A stretch of DNA of 64,000 nucleotides from Aradus depressus (GCA_963662175.1 OY759221.1:32176045-32240044), one strand, 5' to 3'. Counted from the stretch's first letter, positions 1 through 11,150 are shown. The notes: generated by a model not told the origin, from the letters alone. Numbers and translations: made by a program.

Positions 1-269
1 TGTTTTGAAGAATTTCGGAAAGAATGAAGTTGGGTATACATACGTACAGTCACTGTATACAGTGTATGCATACAGTTTTTTACTTTACTTTCTCATAGCT
101 AGCGTAAAAGAGTATGAAAATATCCGAGATCGAGTTTTTAAAGGATTTTCACGATTCAATGTCGTCTGAATACATTCTGACTATTTTCACGAAAAAAAAT
201 TATGAAGACCGAAGACCACTTTACTTTGGAGCCATAGTACATTTCACAAGATACCACTTATATATAAAT

Positions 270-425
270 ATACCTATATATGTATGTATGTATATATATA
301 CACGTGTAGTAAAACGTGTAAAAACGTTTTTACTACACTTTACTACAGGTTTTACTATACTTTACTACAGGTTTTACTACACTTTACTACATATATATAT
401 ATATATATATTGTAACGCTCGTTTA
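270..425. repeat. Short tandem repeat plus TA microsatellite
   Basis: A unit of about 24 bp built from ACTTTACTACAGGTTTTACT is repeated roughly three times (about 308-392), followed by a pure TA run. A 104-codon open frame runs across it, but its sequence is just the translation of the repeat, so I do not call a gene. Confidence 0.7.
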
Positions 426-429
426 TAGC

Positions 430-2050
430 GCTACTTGAAATTCTAATTTAAATTTACGAATAATAATTATATGCAATAACGATTATTAGATGACCTGGTT
501 ATATATAATTTTTTTATAAATAAAAAAAAAACTTTAAGAATAATTTGTTACATTAATTTATATTTAAAATTCATAAAGACATGTTTTTATGGGTTAGTAA
601 CACAAAATTTTTACATACATAGAGATTTTTTTGTTTACACAACATTTAACTAAACCTGCGGGACATCTCTCTTTTCTTCTATTGTGCCTGTGGGTGAAAT
701 GATGTTTCCAACGTGGTAAGTTGAGTATGGGTTGTCGAAATTGCGGCCACGTCTTCTCCTCTCTTCTGGATTCCAAGTGTTTTAGCTAATGATCGTCGTG
801 TTCTCCATTTCTTTTGTGGTTGGAGTTCTCCGGGATACTTCCCCTCAGTACCTTTCTTCCTTCTTACCACAGCTTTTAAGAAATCACTGACATTTTCTAC
901 TATTCACTACACTCACTTTCACTGAACCATCTCTCTCTGCACAGTTCTCTCATACATCTACCACGAGGGGACAGCCCACTTCTCTCTCGTTTTGGATTCC
1001 GCTCTCTCATTGGCCACAATTTTTACAGCCTTTAAACTACTAAACATCTGGGTTTTTTTATAACACTTTCATATTCCCGTATACAATCCTAATTGCTTAC
1101 ATTTATTGTTAACTAATTATTAGCTTATCATTTAATTTTATGACATAATTGAAATAAATGAATTGATATATTTTGATACTATATCGACCCTGGTACAAAT
1201 CGATTTGATAACCCCCAGTAACCTTCCTTAGGTCTAATAAAATGATTGTATTTAAGTATCTTATTTTCCATTTCTTAAATATTACATGTAATGGACAATA
1301 TGGAACATTACAATATATATAATCTAAAGAACAAATAAAACTGAAAGCCACATTATGTAATATATAATTATATACAAACAATTTTTCATTTGTTTGCGAG
1401 ATAGTTGACAAAAATCTGTTTAAAACTATTCTGAAATCAATTTTCTTTAGACGTTTTCTTGATTTACGCGGAAATGGCTAATCATATCAAAAAATTGTCT
1501 CTCACCAAAAATGTTTCTTATTAAATTCCAATTGATAATGTGCCCTCAAATTTGAGATAAGACCAATAGAAAGTTATAACACCCCAAAAAAGGTAAAATG
1601 ATATTACCTTATAATTACTTTCAAATACTCAGTAAAGCAAATATGAAATGATTTTTAGAGAGGGGAGGGAGAGTGATCTGTAAGAAGATAAAGAAATTTT
1701 GTTGTTAGGACATTCACCCAGTCGACGCAACTTGAATTTCTTTCTGTCCCAAGGATACGATGTCAAAAGGAATGGGGCCATGTTATTTTCATTATATAAT
1801 GGTGTATTGATGAAAAGAAGGATGAAAACTGAATGATTGCAGAGGTGGGTTGTGTACCCATGTTATTCAAAGACTGAAGGCCCACTATAACAGCCAAGAA
1901 GAGGGAGTGAGAGTCAAGCCTTATGACTAGGAATGCCGTTCTTCCAGGAAGGACATGCGGGCCATTTAAATGAAGCACCCGCATTCAGGTAAGTAGTTGA
2001 TAACTACAATTAAAGAGGTTCAATTTTTGTTGGTGCCTCGATAATCATTT
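430..2050. other. Unassigned gene-poor stretch
   Basis: AT-rich sequence with stop codons in all frames. The part from about 640 to 1010 is less AT-rich and has two short overlapping minus-strand open frames (594-870) with basic residues, but no domain I recognise. No repeat boundaries were found. Confidence 0.3.
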
Positions 2051-2530
2051 GAGGGCGCCGCTAGCTCAGAAATAGATGCTAGCCTGTTGAGCTCAAGTTT
2101 GCGGGTTCGAAACCCGGCCAACGCCCTTCGGATTCTTATTTGGGAGGTAAACAAATCTCATAGCAATATATTACTTGGTGGTAGGCAGATGTAGTGAACT
2201 AACTTGTTAAAGTAATTAGATTTATCAGTCCAACATAATTTTTTATTTATACCACAACTAGTTTCGGCAATTTGCCATCTTCAGGTGGTGAATCTGAACA
2301 TACATAAACCAAAAATTAAACTAGAATTTACGAGCTTTTACAGTTCATGTCAATTATTAACCGATAAATAAATAAGTTAAAAATAAAATATAACAATTTA
2401 AAAATACGTAACAATTACCAAAATTACAATAAGTTACTATATTTGAATTAAAAAAGTACTCTCATAGCACGCCGTCCTTCGGATGGACGTTAAGCCATGG
2501 TCCCGGAGTCTACAGGATGTTACTGGGTTC
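2051..2530 (+). mobile_element. tRNA-derived SINE, split by an insertion
   Basis: The head (2051-2165) has tRNA-like pol III promoter boxes: an A box around TAGCTCAG and a B box GGGTTCGAAACCC. The SINE body resumes at 2460-2530 (CGCCGTCCTTCGGATGGACG and following). The two halves are separated by 294 bp flanked by a duplicated TCTCATAGCA, so a later element landed inside the SINE. The order matches other copies in the window: head, GGGAGGTAAA block, CCTTCGGATGG block. Confidence 0.85.
2166..2459 (-). mobile_element. Hammerhead-like small element, family 2
   Basis: A 294-bp insertion in the SINE with a perfect 10-bp target duplication TCTCATAGCA (2156-2165 and 2460-2469). On the minus strand it carries CTGAAGA, a short stem (GGC/GCC), then GAAAC at 2261-2284, followed by GTGGTATAAATAAA. 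The 3' part, with TTCACTACATCTGCC, resembles the tail of the insertion at 38524-38785. No coding capacity. The length of the target duplication suggests target-primed reverse transcription rather than a DNA transposon (inference). Confidence 0.7.
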
Positions 2531-2587
2531 ATGAGAAAGGGCACAATTCAAAATATAATAACTACCAATCTAATGAATTTATCATAT

Positions 2588-2818
2588 AAATAAAAGACGT
2601 TGTCTTCCCACTGTTTTATTTTCATCCCACCCACACAGCACAGCGGTTAAAGGACAACTGTGCACACAGCAGTGTGGGTGGGATGAACCACTGATGATGA
2701 GGCTGTTGTGTTGAAGAAAAGTAGTTCTGGTCAAAATAAAACAGAGGGAAAACAACGTCTTTAATTTATATGAGAAATCTCATCCCATAACAACATACTA
2801 TCACATATTTATTGACAA
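2588..2818 (+). mobile_element. Hammerhead-like foldback element, family 1 (degraded)
   Basis: An inverted repeat: AAAGACGTTGTCTTCCCACT near the left and its complement near 2740-2765, with a second inner palindrome (CACACAGC...). One degenerate core CTGATGATG...GAAGAAAA is at 2691-2720. It ends with the family-1 tail (GAGAAATCTCATCCC ... CTATCACATAT). No clean target duplication found. The left arm lacks the core seen in 7803-8086, probably by deletion. Confidence 0.6.
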
Positions 2819-2825
2819 AAACTTT

Positions 2826-3012
2826 GGTATGAAAATTTAGGAGCCCCTATGTAAGTCATCTGATGAATATTAGTGGAAACAGTCGACTGATTTTGGAGAG
2901 GGAGCGAAAAGGTAATTGATTAAATCGAGTTGGGAAAGTACATTTCTTGGTGATTCACTGACTTTTTTTATTGTATTTATTGCTTTCAAAGACTGGGGAA
3001 GTTGGTGAAAAA
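2826..3012 (+). repeat. Family E dispersed repeat fragment
   Basis: Contains landmarks seen many times in the window: GGAGCCCCTATG, a GTCGACTGATTTTGGAGAGG-like block, GAGCGAAAA, ATTGATTAA and GGGAAAGTACAT. Further pieces occur at about 3760-3860 (plus) and 4235-4330 (minus). Non-coding. Confidence 0.55.
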
Positions 3013-3038
3013 ATTAATTTCTTTATGAGTTATATATA

Positions 3039-3751
3039 CAGGGTGATTCCCTCGTAACTTTTTAAAAAAAGTTTGGATGAAACTAGACCAAAAATGGAGT
3101 AGAATGCTGCCAACCGCACCTTTCTATTTCAATCCGTTGCCGAGATATGATTTTTTAAAGTTTTTTTCGAGAAAACCACGTTTTTTGCCATCAAGTCCCA
3201 CATTTCTCCCCTTTAAATCAACTTTTCTCAACTTTTGACCATATTTTCAGAATTACCGTTCAATTTCCTATCAGACTAGTGTACTTTCAACTTTGAAAAT
3301 TACCAACTTAGAACCGAAATAGCAGCTAAAATGTTAAAATTTTAGAAAAATTAAAATTTTGGGAAACACTTCCACGTCAACTACTTTCCCGCTCAAGGGC
3401 CGCTTCAACCGTCCAGGGGGCTAGAAAACTTGCAAATTTATTCAGCTTTCTATTGGTATGGTCAACTGTGCGATTCCGTATCGATTTCATGGAGAAATTT
3501 AAGGTTGAATGCAAAAAAAATGTGATGTAAATCGAATCTAAAGAGGTCACAAATGCAAAATTTATTTTTATTTTTTAATCTAGAGAGAATAAGTGTGGCC
3601 AGTTCAGGTCTCGTGGTTTTCTCGAAAAAAACTTTAAAAAATCATATCTCGGCAACGGATTGAAATAGAAAGGTGCGGTTGGCAGCATTCTACTCCATTT
3701 TTGGTCTAGTTTCATCCAAATGTTTTTTAAAGTTACGAGGGAATCACCCTG
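3039..3751. mobile_element. Foldback MITE with ~145-bp terminal inverted repeats
   Basis: Starts CAGGGTGATTCCCTCGTAAC and ends with the complement. About 145 bp at each end (3039-3183 and 3608-3751) pair almost perfectly. TATA flanks both ends (3035-3038, 3752-3755), compatible with a TA or TATA target duplication. The 420-bp centre has no open frame. It is a non-autonomous DNA transposon; the superfamily is uncertain from TIR and TSD alone. Confidence 0.85.
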
Positions 3752-4379
3752 TATATTTAAAATTAAAATCTTATTAAGTCAACTATTGGTTTCTAGTCAT
3801 AATGGTTGATTGGTTTCAGAGAGAGAGCGAGATCATTGATTAATTAACTTGTTTAATACATTGGGTTCACTGACCACTTTGAAGAGCTGCATATTCCCCA
3901 TAGTAATGTATGTGATGCACCTTTCAGTATGAGATATATGAAGATATCGAGTGACTGTTGACTAAGTGTGATGACCCAGCCATGAACCTGTGTACACTAG
4001 TGACTAACTGCAGTGAGTACTACTCGGCTGACTGTTGTCATCAGGTAGTGAGGCACTGATGTTTGGTAAATTGAGACCTTCGTGATTAACACTTGACAAA
4101 CAGACGACAGATGGCAGTCCAGCTGCCCGTTCATCCTCCCGTCAGTCCTCTTCGACCTGATACCAATCAATAAGGTTCTCTAGTTTTGCAACTACGGAAG
4201 AGTGACTTCAAAAGAAAAAACTAAGAATTTTAATGTATGACTTGCAGGCGGGAGATCGACGGTGAATCACCGACTATGTGCTTCCCCAGCTCGAATTGAT
4301 CAATTAAGTATTCGCACCGTTTTGGTTAATAATGAATAATTGACTTACGGGACTTCCGAATCCTAACAAATTTTGAGTA

Positions 4380-4900
4380 CAGTAAAAATCGTTTAAAATA
4401 ACACCGGTTGTAAAAACATATCGATTATAAGAATGAAATTTCTAGTTCCCGGCCAGCTTTTATGCAAGTTAATGTAAAAAAATATCTGGTTATAAGAACA
4501 TCGTTAGTAAGAACAATCAATTATTTTCATGGAATGTTTCCGTCGTAGTTTACATTATTTTCTGACTACACATTCTCTCTCAGTTCTCTGCAGTTGTTCA
4601 AACAGGACGGTGCAATGAGTGAAAAAAAACGAAAAACCTTTACGGTGGAGGAAAAACTCGATATAATTTCTTGTTTGGAAAATGGAAAAAAAAAATGGAG
4701 CTTTGTCGAATGAACTAAAGGTGAGTCATGCAACCATTTCAAACATTTTTAAGAACCGTCAAAAATTAAAAGAAGAATTCGAAAACGATCGTACCAGCAT
4801 TAAAAAAAATTCGTACAAGTTCTCATGGTGATGTCGAAAAAGCTCTGTTGCAGTGGTTCAAGGTTCAAAGTGAGAGTGCAAACTTCCGATAAATGGATGC
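4380..4900 (+). pseudogene. pogo/Tigger-type transposon, 5' end with broken transposase N-terminus
   Basis: Starts TA|CAGTAAAAATCG, a pogo-like terminus. An ATG at 4615 opens a frame whose first residues (EKKRKTFTVEEKLDIISCLE) match the CENP-B/pogo helix-turn-helix pattern. The frame breaks in an A run near 4686. The next frame continues with LKVSHATISNIFKNRQKL, the recognition-helix region, then a WFKVQ segment typical of the second HTH. Stops follow, and no DDE domain is visible. The right terminus was not found, so the end given is only the limit of protein similarity. Family E sequence flanks the left side. Confidence 0.65.
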
Positions 4901-5897
4901 TGCCTTAGCTCTTGCATTTGCTCGGCACTAGACTTTTTAGGTTTTTTAAATTCCTTTTGATGAGCGCTTTCCTCTGATTTGCGTTTTCTATAATTCCGCG
5001 TATATTTACAATTCATATGAGACATCTTTAATTTTTTTGCAATTTTCAATTTAATACCGATTTTTACATATATTTTGGCGAATAATTTTATTGTGTTATT
5101 TTGAGTCCTAGTAGTGCTACTCAAGCTCTTTACAATGACACTCGAATCAACGTCCTATCTAAACGCGTTATCACGTTACACTAATTTCTAATTTTACACA
5201 ACGCTAATTCGCAACAATCATCCGCCGGCGCCCACACTAGCCCGATAACGCCACAGGCAAAACAAACACTGCACAACAAACACGTACAGACATGCTCTAT
5301 CCATCGTGACTTCAACCGTTGTTATCACATTATTAGTCTCGTAGTTACTATCGATTGAAATCTGACGGTATTTTGTAACACAAGAAAGTTTGACCGGCTA
5401 TCACTGTGCTTAACGAGCGAATAGACGTTTTCACGTCAAAAAAAAAAAAAAAGTGATTCACCGACGAATTTTTATATATTACTGATGATCCATAGAAATA
5501 TATACCTATATTAGAACTGCGTTAGGACCCTATACTGTGTGGTTTAGTGCCATGCACCTGATGCCGGGACCAGATACCCGCCAGCGGTGCTATTACAGGA
5601 GGACAGTTTTGAGCCGGTCCTCTGCCAACTTGCGTGAGATATGGCTATGTGAAATTAGCCTCTCACATATTTGAGTTTCTTCACTTTACCTCTATAATTT
5701 ATCCTACCTACGTAATCCGTCTACCCAACACCATCCATCTATTGATACAAAATTTTATGAAACTTGTTCACTTCATCGACTCAATAATTTCAAAATATAT
5801 AATATATGATGACATGTTTTACACCAAATATAGGTTAGGGCTGTCGTTTTGATTACATGCTCTTTAATTAAGTATGTTATACTCTCTGACTGTAAAT

Positions 5898-6180
5898 GAG
5901 GGAGCCGGTAGATCAATGGTATGCGTATCAAGATCGCAGGTTCGAAACCCAGCCGAGGCTCTTATGTTTATTATCTGAAATGTGAAAAAAAACTATGTTC
6001 CCGTTAAGCGGTGGTCCCGTGCCTGTACGATGCCATGTACTCGTTAAGAACCCTGTGAATAAACCTCGGTAGGCAAAAGTCAGGGCTCTAACAGTAACCT
6101 AACCATCAGAGTGACAAAAGAGCGTTCTGGTAGTAGGCGATATGACCTCGAAGTTAAAATGGCGGCCATGACTCACAATA
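5898..6180 (+). mobile_element. tRNA-derived SINE, near full length, diverged
   Basis: The head GAGGGAGCCGGTAGATCAAT and B box GGTTCGAAACCC are followed in order by the body blocks: GGTGGTCCCGTGCCTGTACG, ACTCGTTAAGAACCC, CAGAGTGACAAAAGAGCG, GTAGTAGGCGATATGACCTC, then ATGACTCACAATA. It is more diverged than the copies at 22787 and 41988. No target duplication recognised. Confidence 0.8.
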
Positions 6181-6397
6181 GCTAAACACAAAACTGCAAT
6201 TGGTGTTTTGATTTTTACGTCCCTATACTAGTATATGTAGATATAAACTCTCATTTAGTGCATAAACTCTAATCTGCAGTCAACCCTTGAGTACTCGGCA
6301 TAACTAAATTGTATTTTTTTTTATTAACAAGGATGATAATAATAATGTTTAGGATAAAATAAAATAAAAAAATAATATAAGAAAAAATAAATAAAAC

Positions 6398-7362
6398 TAA
6401 TAGAAATAAAAGACGTTGTCTTCCCACTGTTTTATTTATACCAGAACCGGTTTTCGACGCAACAGCGTCATCATCAGTGGTTCATCTATCATAGAATAAC
6501 ATAAATATACAAATAATAAAAAGTATAAATAATTCCTAAAGCATCAGGGTACAGAGTAAAATTATATAAATTAACTTAACCCACCAAACAGCACAGCGGT
6601 TGGAAGATAACTGGCATAGCTCTAAGGGGTGGGGGTAGCCAGGTTCACTCACTCTCTCAACATGCAAAAACCATTCATTCTAATATCTACCATTCATTCT
6701 AATAAATACAATAAGTCTGTACATAATATAAAAATTGAGATTTCTTAACAAAAAAATAGAGGTTAAGAACTCCCTTCTGCTGCCTGACCTACCTGGTTTG
6801 AGAGATTGGTCCAAAACTAAGGGAAGTAGCTATCCTGTGAGAGATGTAGTGTAAATGGGTTTTAATGATATTTATTGTGTATTTTAATTCAAGTTTGTGA
6901 TATTTTTAACATTGTATTATTTATGTTTTTATTTTATGTTTATTTTATAAAAAAAAATTTGTATATATTTTATGACAACAATTATTTCTTTGGCTATATG
7001 ATGGACAATTTTTATATTATGTACAGACTTAATGTATTTATTAGAATGAATGGTTTTTGCATGTTGAGAGAGTGAGTGAACCTGGCTACCCCCACCCCTT
7101 AGAGCTATGCCAGTTATCTTCCAACAGCTGTGCTGTTTGGTGGGTTAAGTTAATTTATATAATTTTACTCTGTACCCTGATGCTTTAGGAATTATTTATA
7201 CTTTTTATTATTTGTATATTTTTGTTATTCTATGATAGATGAACCACTGATGATGACGCTGTTGCGTCGAAAACCGGTTCTGGTATAAATAAAACAGTGG
7301 GAAGACAACGTCTTTTATTTCTATTAGAAATCTAGTCCCACAACATCTTACTATCACATATG
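6398..7362 (+). mobile_element. Hairpin-shaped hammerhead-like element, family 1 (965 bp)
   Basis: Two ~320-340-bp arms (about 6398-6742 and 7003-7326) are reverse complements, separated by a ~260-bp loop. Each arm has one core, CTGATGA-T-GACGC/GCGTC-GAAAA, at 6452-6477 (minus) and 7247-7273 (plus). The right end carries an extra tail (AGAAATCTAGTCCC ... CATATG) absent from the left. A perfect 12-bp target duplication AATAAATAAAAC lies at 6386-6397 and 7363-7374. Small open frames in the loop are low-complexity. Confidence 0.8.
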
Positions 7363-7559
7363 AATAAATAAAACATTTATAATTAATAAAAAAAGAAATA
7401 TTAGAAAATAAATAAATATAAATTATATAATAGAAGAAGAAGAAGAAGAGTTTATTATAACAGTGGCATTTACAGAGGTACAATTATACAATAAGGTTCC
7501 TTACCCGTATACACTAAATACAAGTCAAAAATAATCAGTTAAATTAAAAGCAATGTTAC

Positions 7560-7802
7560 TTAAGAGTGAATTTTGAAAACTCTTAAAGAGAAAAGAAAAA
7601 CAAAAAAATATATATATATATATAAAGTTACTAAAATTAATAGAAAATAAATGAATAAACATTCAAAACTGAAATTTATTATGTAGTCCAGTAGGAGATC
7701 AACATTTAGGTATTCATGGATTTGGAGGATGGAGGTGTCCCTCGAGTAGCTATCAACCAATCTAAGGCATTTGTATTGGCCAACTTGAAGAGTTCTCAAG
7801 TT
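7560..7802 (-). pseudogene. LINE reverse transcriptase C-terminal fragment (Jockey-like)
   Basis: The minus-strand translation includes LQVGQYKCLRLVDSYSRDTS, ILQIHEYLNVDLLLDYIIN, the region after the RT domain in Jockey/CR1-type LINEs. The fragment at 35652-36011 is a close relative (LQVSQNKCLRLVGSYSRDTT). The hairpin element at 7803 interrupts it; the LINE-derived sequence resumes at 8087. Confidence 0.7.
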
Positions 7803-8086
7803 CATATGTGATAGTAAGATGTTGTGGGACGAGATTTCTAATAGAAATAAAAGACGTTGTCTTCCCACTGTTTTATTTTATACCAGAACCGGTTTTCGAC
7901 GCAACAGCGTCATCATCAGTGGTTCATCCACCCACACAGCACAGCGGTTGGAAGATAACTGGCCCAGTTATCTTCCAACCGCTGTGCTGTGTGGGTGGAT
8001 GAACCACTGATGATGACGCTGTTGCGTCGAAAACCGGTTCTGGTATAAAATAAAACAGTGGGAAGACAACGTCTTTTATTTCTATT
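7803..8086 (-). mobile_element. Palindromic hammerhead-like element, family 1 (284 bp)
   Basis: A near-perfect 251-bp palindrome (7838-8088, centre 7963) makes up most of this insertion. It holds two facing cores at 7894-7919 (minus) and 8007-8032 (plus). The asymmetric tail CATATGTGATAGTAAGATG... at 7803-7837 is the complement of the tail at 7327-7362. A perfect 12-bp target duplication AGTTCTCAAGTT is at 7791-7802 and 8087-8098. The last two palindrome bases overlap that duplication. Open frames spanning the palindrome are by-products. Confidence 0.85.
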
Positions 8087-8440
8087 AGTTCTCAAGTTAG
8101 TATTGCATAATGAGATAATAATAATCGTGTTAAGTGAGTGTTTTTGTGATACTACACTTGAGACAGAGTATTGGACAGTTGACAACAAGATGTGGTGAGG
8201 TAGTCGGTGTTCAGATGGCTGACCCACTCGGTAGAAGACAGCTCCAGGAACGAGCGGGAAAAGAGCTTTGTACTTGTTGATGAAGTCCTCTATAGCCTCC
8301 ATGTGGAGGTTACGGTGTATCTGAGAGTTGCGGAGGAACCAGGAAGCAGCCACAGCCATCCGGAACACCTTGTTTTGGAAGGTCTGGAGACGCAGTATAT
8401 TGGAGGAATTAACTCCACCCCACCACACTACATCACGAGG
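8087..8440 (-). pseudogene. LINE reverse transcriptase C-terminal fragment
   Basis: Minus-strand translation reads SSNILRLQTFQNKVFRMAVA ... RNSQIHRNLHMEAIEDFINK, the LQ-FQNK-R and NSQIHRDL pattern common after the RT domain of Jockey-type LINEs. No RT catalytic motifs remain. It is continuous with 7560-7802 apart from the hairpin insertion. Confidence 0.7.
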
Positions 8441-8774
8441 TTAGTTAAATTATTAAATATTTTAATGTTAACAAATAAAGCAAACTCGATTTGGGTGAAG
8501 AGTTACAATCGACGGAAAAGGGGGTTGAGAAGTACAATAGACGCGGCGGGAGGTGGGACAAGCCGTGGGAGTGAGTGAACAGCTGGAGAGATCCGCTTTG
8601 TCCCATCAAGTGGCCACTTACATGTACTGAACATTTGTACAGAATCAATCACTCGTACTTGAGGAACCCTTCCATGGGAACGCAATTGTCTTGTCTCATC
8701 CATACTCACCTTCAATTGGGATCAGGATAGCGGCGACCAGAGGAGGGCATTTTGTGGGGTAGGGCAAGGAGAGG

Positions 8775-8810
8775 CGATATGTTAAAGCCCGGGCATGAGT
8801 CACAATAACT
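8775..8810 (+). repeat. SINE 3' tail fragment
   Basis: Carries GGCGATATGTTAAAGCCC followed by GGGCATGAGTCACAATAACT, the terminal block of the tRNA-derived SINE family. A similar stub occurs at 29473-29505 (plus). Confidence 0.6.
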
Positions 8811-9094
8811 AACTATTATTTACACATGCACTTACAAAACCGAGTATACGATACTGACAATGGCCAGGGCCGTCTGTCAGGAGAGAGGGTCATAAGAAGC
8901 AAAAATAAATAATGAAAGTTCATACTAAATAAAGAAACTTCCTGTACAATTGTACCAATAAAGACATGTATAAATAAAATAAAGAAAGTAAAAAAGAAAA
9001 TAATAATAATAATAATAATAAGGAAGATAAATAGAAATAGCAATAACAATTGTAATAAAATGAAACAATAAACTAAAAATTAAATATATGATTT

Positions 9095-9330
9095 AATAAT
9101 GGAATTGTTCAACAAGAAATCTGCAGTATTTGGTAACATCCTGTATGAATAGAGTGATCGCCAATCCTTGCCATTGAGGATGGTCTCCTCCAGAGGGAAG
9201 CTAGCTCAGTCTCCACTCTGCCAGGACAGGACAGACCCCAGGAAGTGGGCCGTGTCCTCCACAGCTGGACCGTGTCTTCCACAGCCCCTAGGTTACATAG
9301 GGAACAGATCTGGGCTTCAGGGTATATATA
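9095..9330 (-). pseudogene. LINE C-terminal (zinc-knuckle region) fragment
   Basis: Complement of the family seen at 61130-61530: both encode PEAQICSL, a G-x-x-EDxVxx segment and a CPG/CPV segment, with GSxWRRPSS after it. This is the post-RT HxxxC region of non-LTR elements. Several frame breaks are present. Confidence 0.55.
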
Positions 9331-9349
9331 GATATATATAGTTATTTAT

Positions 9350-9672
9350 TATGACTCATGCCCGGGCTTTAACTACGAGGTCATATCGCCTACTACCAGA
9401 GCGCTCTTTCGTCACTCTGGTGGACATGAGCCCGACTCTACTGTGGGAGTCCTAAATTTTGCTTATCCTAAAGTTTTATTCACCTAGGGCAGGGGTCTTT
9501 AACGAGCACCTGACATCGTACAGGCTCGGGACCATCGCTTAACGTCCCATCCGAAGGACGGCGTGCTTAAGTTTATTTTACCTCCTAGATACAATAAACT
9601 AAGGGCCTCGACCGGGTTTCGAACCCACGACCTTGAGCTCAGAAGGCAAGCAGGCATACCGCTGAGCTACTG
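9350..9672 (-). mobile_element. tRNA-derived SINE, near full length
   Basis: Reads on the minus strand from CAGTAGCTCAGCGGTATGCC through the B box GGGTTCGAAACCC and all body blocks to CATGAGTCATAATAAATAAC. It uses the TAATAA-type tail, not the AACCTAACC tail. No clear target duplication. Diverged pieces follow at 9730-9795 and 10040-10195. Confidence 0.8.
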
Positions 9673-9729
9673 AAAAAGTTGATCAGCTCGAGTTTATTGT
9701 GTGACCCCAGGTTTAATTAAATAAAGAGT

Positions 9730-9795
9730 ATTAAGGAGTATCGAACAGGCTCAAAACCGCTATTTAACGTCCTCACCGAAGGATAGAGTGCTCCT
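9730..9795 (-). repeat. SINE internal fragment
   Basis: Short block (GAACAGGCTCAAAACCGC, TTTAACGTCCTCACCGAAGG) matching the middle of the SINE. Confidence 0.5.
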
Positions 9796-10039
9796 TGGAG
9801 GTCTTGAAGAGCAGATGAACCGAGACAGTTCGTAGTTTTCACTTACAAAGCCCTGAAAGAACAAATAATACTAATGAACACTAATCCTTAAAAGGGATAC
9901 TGATAACAGACTAGCTTTATGATACTGTTTGCTACTTGTGAAGTGTGCCACTCGTTTCGTCTCAATCAACCGCCATTCAAAAAGGTATTTCAATTGATGA
10001 AGGGATGAAGGTAAAAATCATTACCCTTTGGTTTGACTA

Positions 10040-10195
10040 CCTAGGGTAGGGGTCTTTAACGAATACCTGACGTATAGACTCGGGGCTACCGCTTAGAGAT
10101 GGCATACTCGAGGTTTTTTTTTTTTGCTCCCAAAACGAAAATCTAAGGGCCTATCTAGGCCGGATTTCAAACCCGCGATACCCCTGAGCTAGCAT
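10040..10195 (-). mobile_element. tRNA-derived SINE, 3'-truncated and diverged
   Basis: Holds TAGGGTAGGGGTCTTTAACG, a degraded middle, a T run, and AAGGGCCTATCTAGGCCGG with a mutated B box (GGATTTCAAACCC) and CCTGAGCTAGC head. Old copy. Confidence 0.65.
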
Positions 10196-11150
10196 AGGTC
10201 TGTCTATCTATGCTTCAAGAGGTAGGAGAGTAGGTAGTTAAATACTAGCGAGGGGCTGTTATATTGACCTTCAGGATTTGGGTAACATGGTTACAAAACC
10301 CACCCCTGTCATCAATAATCCCTCATAATTCCTAAACCACTTGACCGACTTTAATAAATTGGGTATCCTTCCATTCGTCATAGTTTTAGTCTAACAAAAA
10401 TGTGAAAATTTATAGCTGATTAGTTCTTTTTTTTTTTTTTTTTTTTTACCTGAGCTTTTCTAGTGAAAGATATTTAGTGGCGATAGCAAAATTAGAAGGT
10501 ATTTTGGTTTATAATGCATATAGCAGTCTACAGAACACAAAATAAAACAGTACAAAAAATAAGTGAACACGTGAAATAAGTTTATCTGCCTCCGATTTGC
10601 TATTTTTATTTATACATATAGTTTTGAATATTATAATAATTATATCTGTCCTGTTCATACGGCGTAGTCGCAAGTCATATTAATAGTTATATAGAGCATC
10701 ATAAAAAAAATATATATACCTGCGACCCCTTGTTCTTTTTTTCATAAACAGCTATGCCAGACGTAATTATTACAATATCTGAAATAATTTGTAAAAGTAT
10801 CTGTATAAAATAAAAATATCAATCTGAGGCAGATACATTAGTATGTTTTTGTATTTGAATGTATTTTTTGTAGACTGGTTTTTGTTTTCAAAATATATTT
10901 TTTTAATACAGCAGACTACAGTTGAAGAGAGAGCTTTCCAAACAAAAATCAGACTTCTGAATATATCTGAGTTCAATTTTTCAGCTCGTTCGAATATTTC
11001 TCGGAACAAAATCGAACATAGAATATTATCTATCCAGAGTTTAAATGAAAGGCTGTAATAATTAATAAATTATTGGAGAAAATAATAAAATTAATTGAAT
11101 TACAATGAATTTCTCAGCGCGATTTAATAAAATAAGTTTTCGCTCTCCCT
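10196..11150. other. Unassigned AT-rich stretch
   Basis: No recognisable gene. It contains a T run (10429-10447) and two facing short open frames near 10770-11058 with no domain. Nothing supports transcription. Confidence 0.3.

Noticed and set aside
114..428. 104-residue open frame at the start of the window
   Set aside because: Translation of TA microsatellite and a 24-bp tandem repeat. No domain.
2051..2130. Possible tRNA gene (A and B boxes present)
   Set aside because: The same sequence heads ~330-bp repeats at many places with target duplications. The acceptor and anticodon arms do not form a proper tRNA, so it is a SINE head.
4858..5124. 88-residue basic minus-strand frame in the pogo remnant
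   Set aside because: It lies opposite the region where the plus-strand transposase should continue. Lysine-rich composition follows from the AT-rich strand and no domain is visible.
6452..6477. Canonical hammerhead ribozyme
   Set aside because: The boxes are there, but one extra base precedes stem II and, in family 1, one extra A follows. Stem I pairing is not convincing by eye. I call the motif 'hammerhead-like' only.
7808..8010. Open frames crossing the palindrome
   Set aside because: Open frame runs through complementary arms of the hairpin element. The translations do not match any protein.
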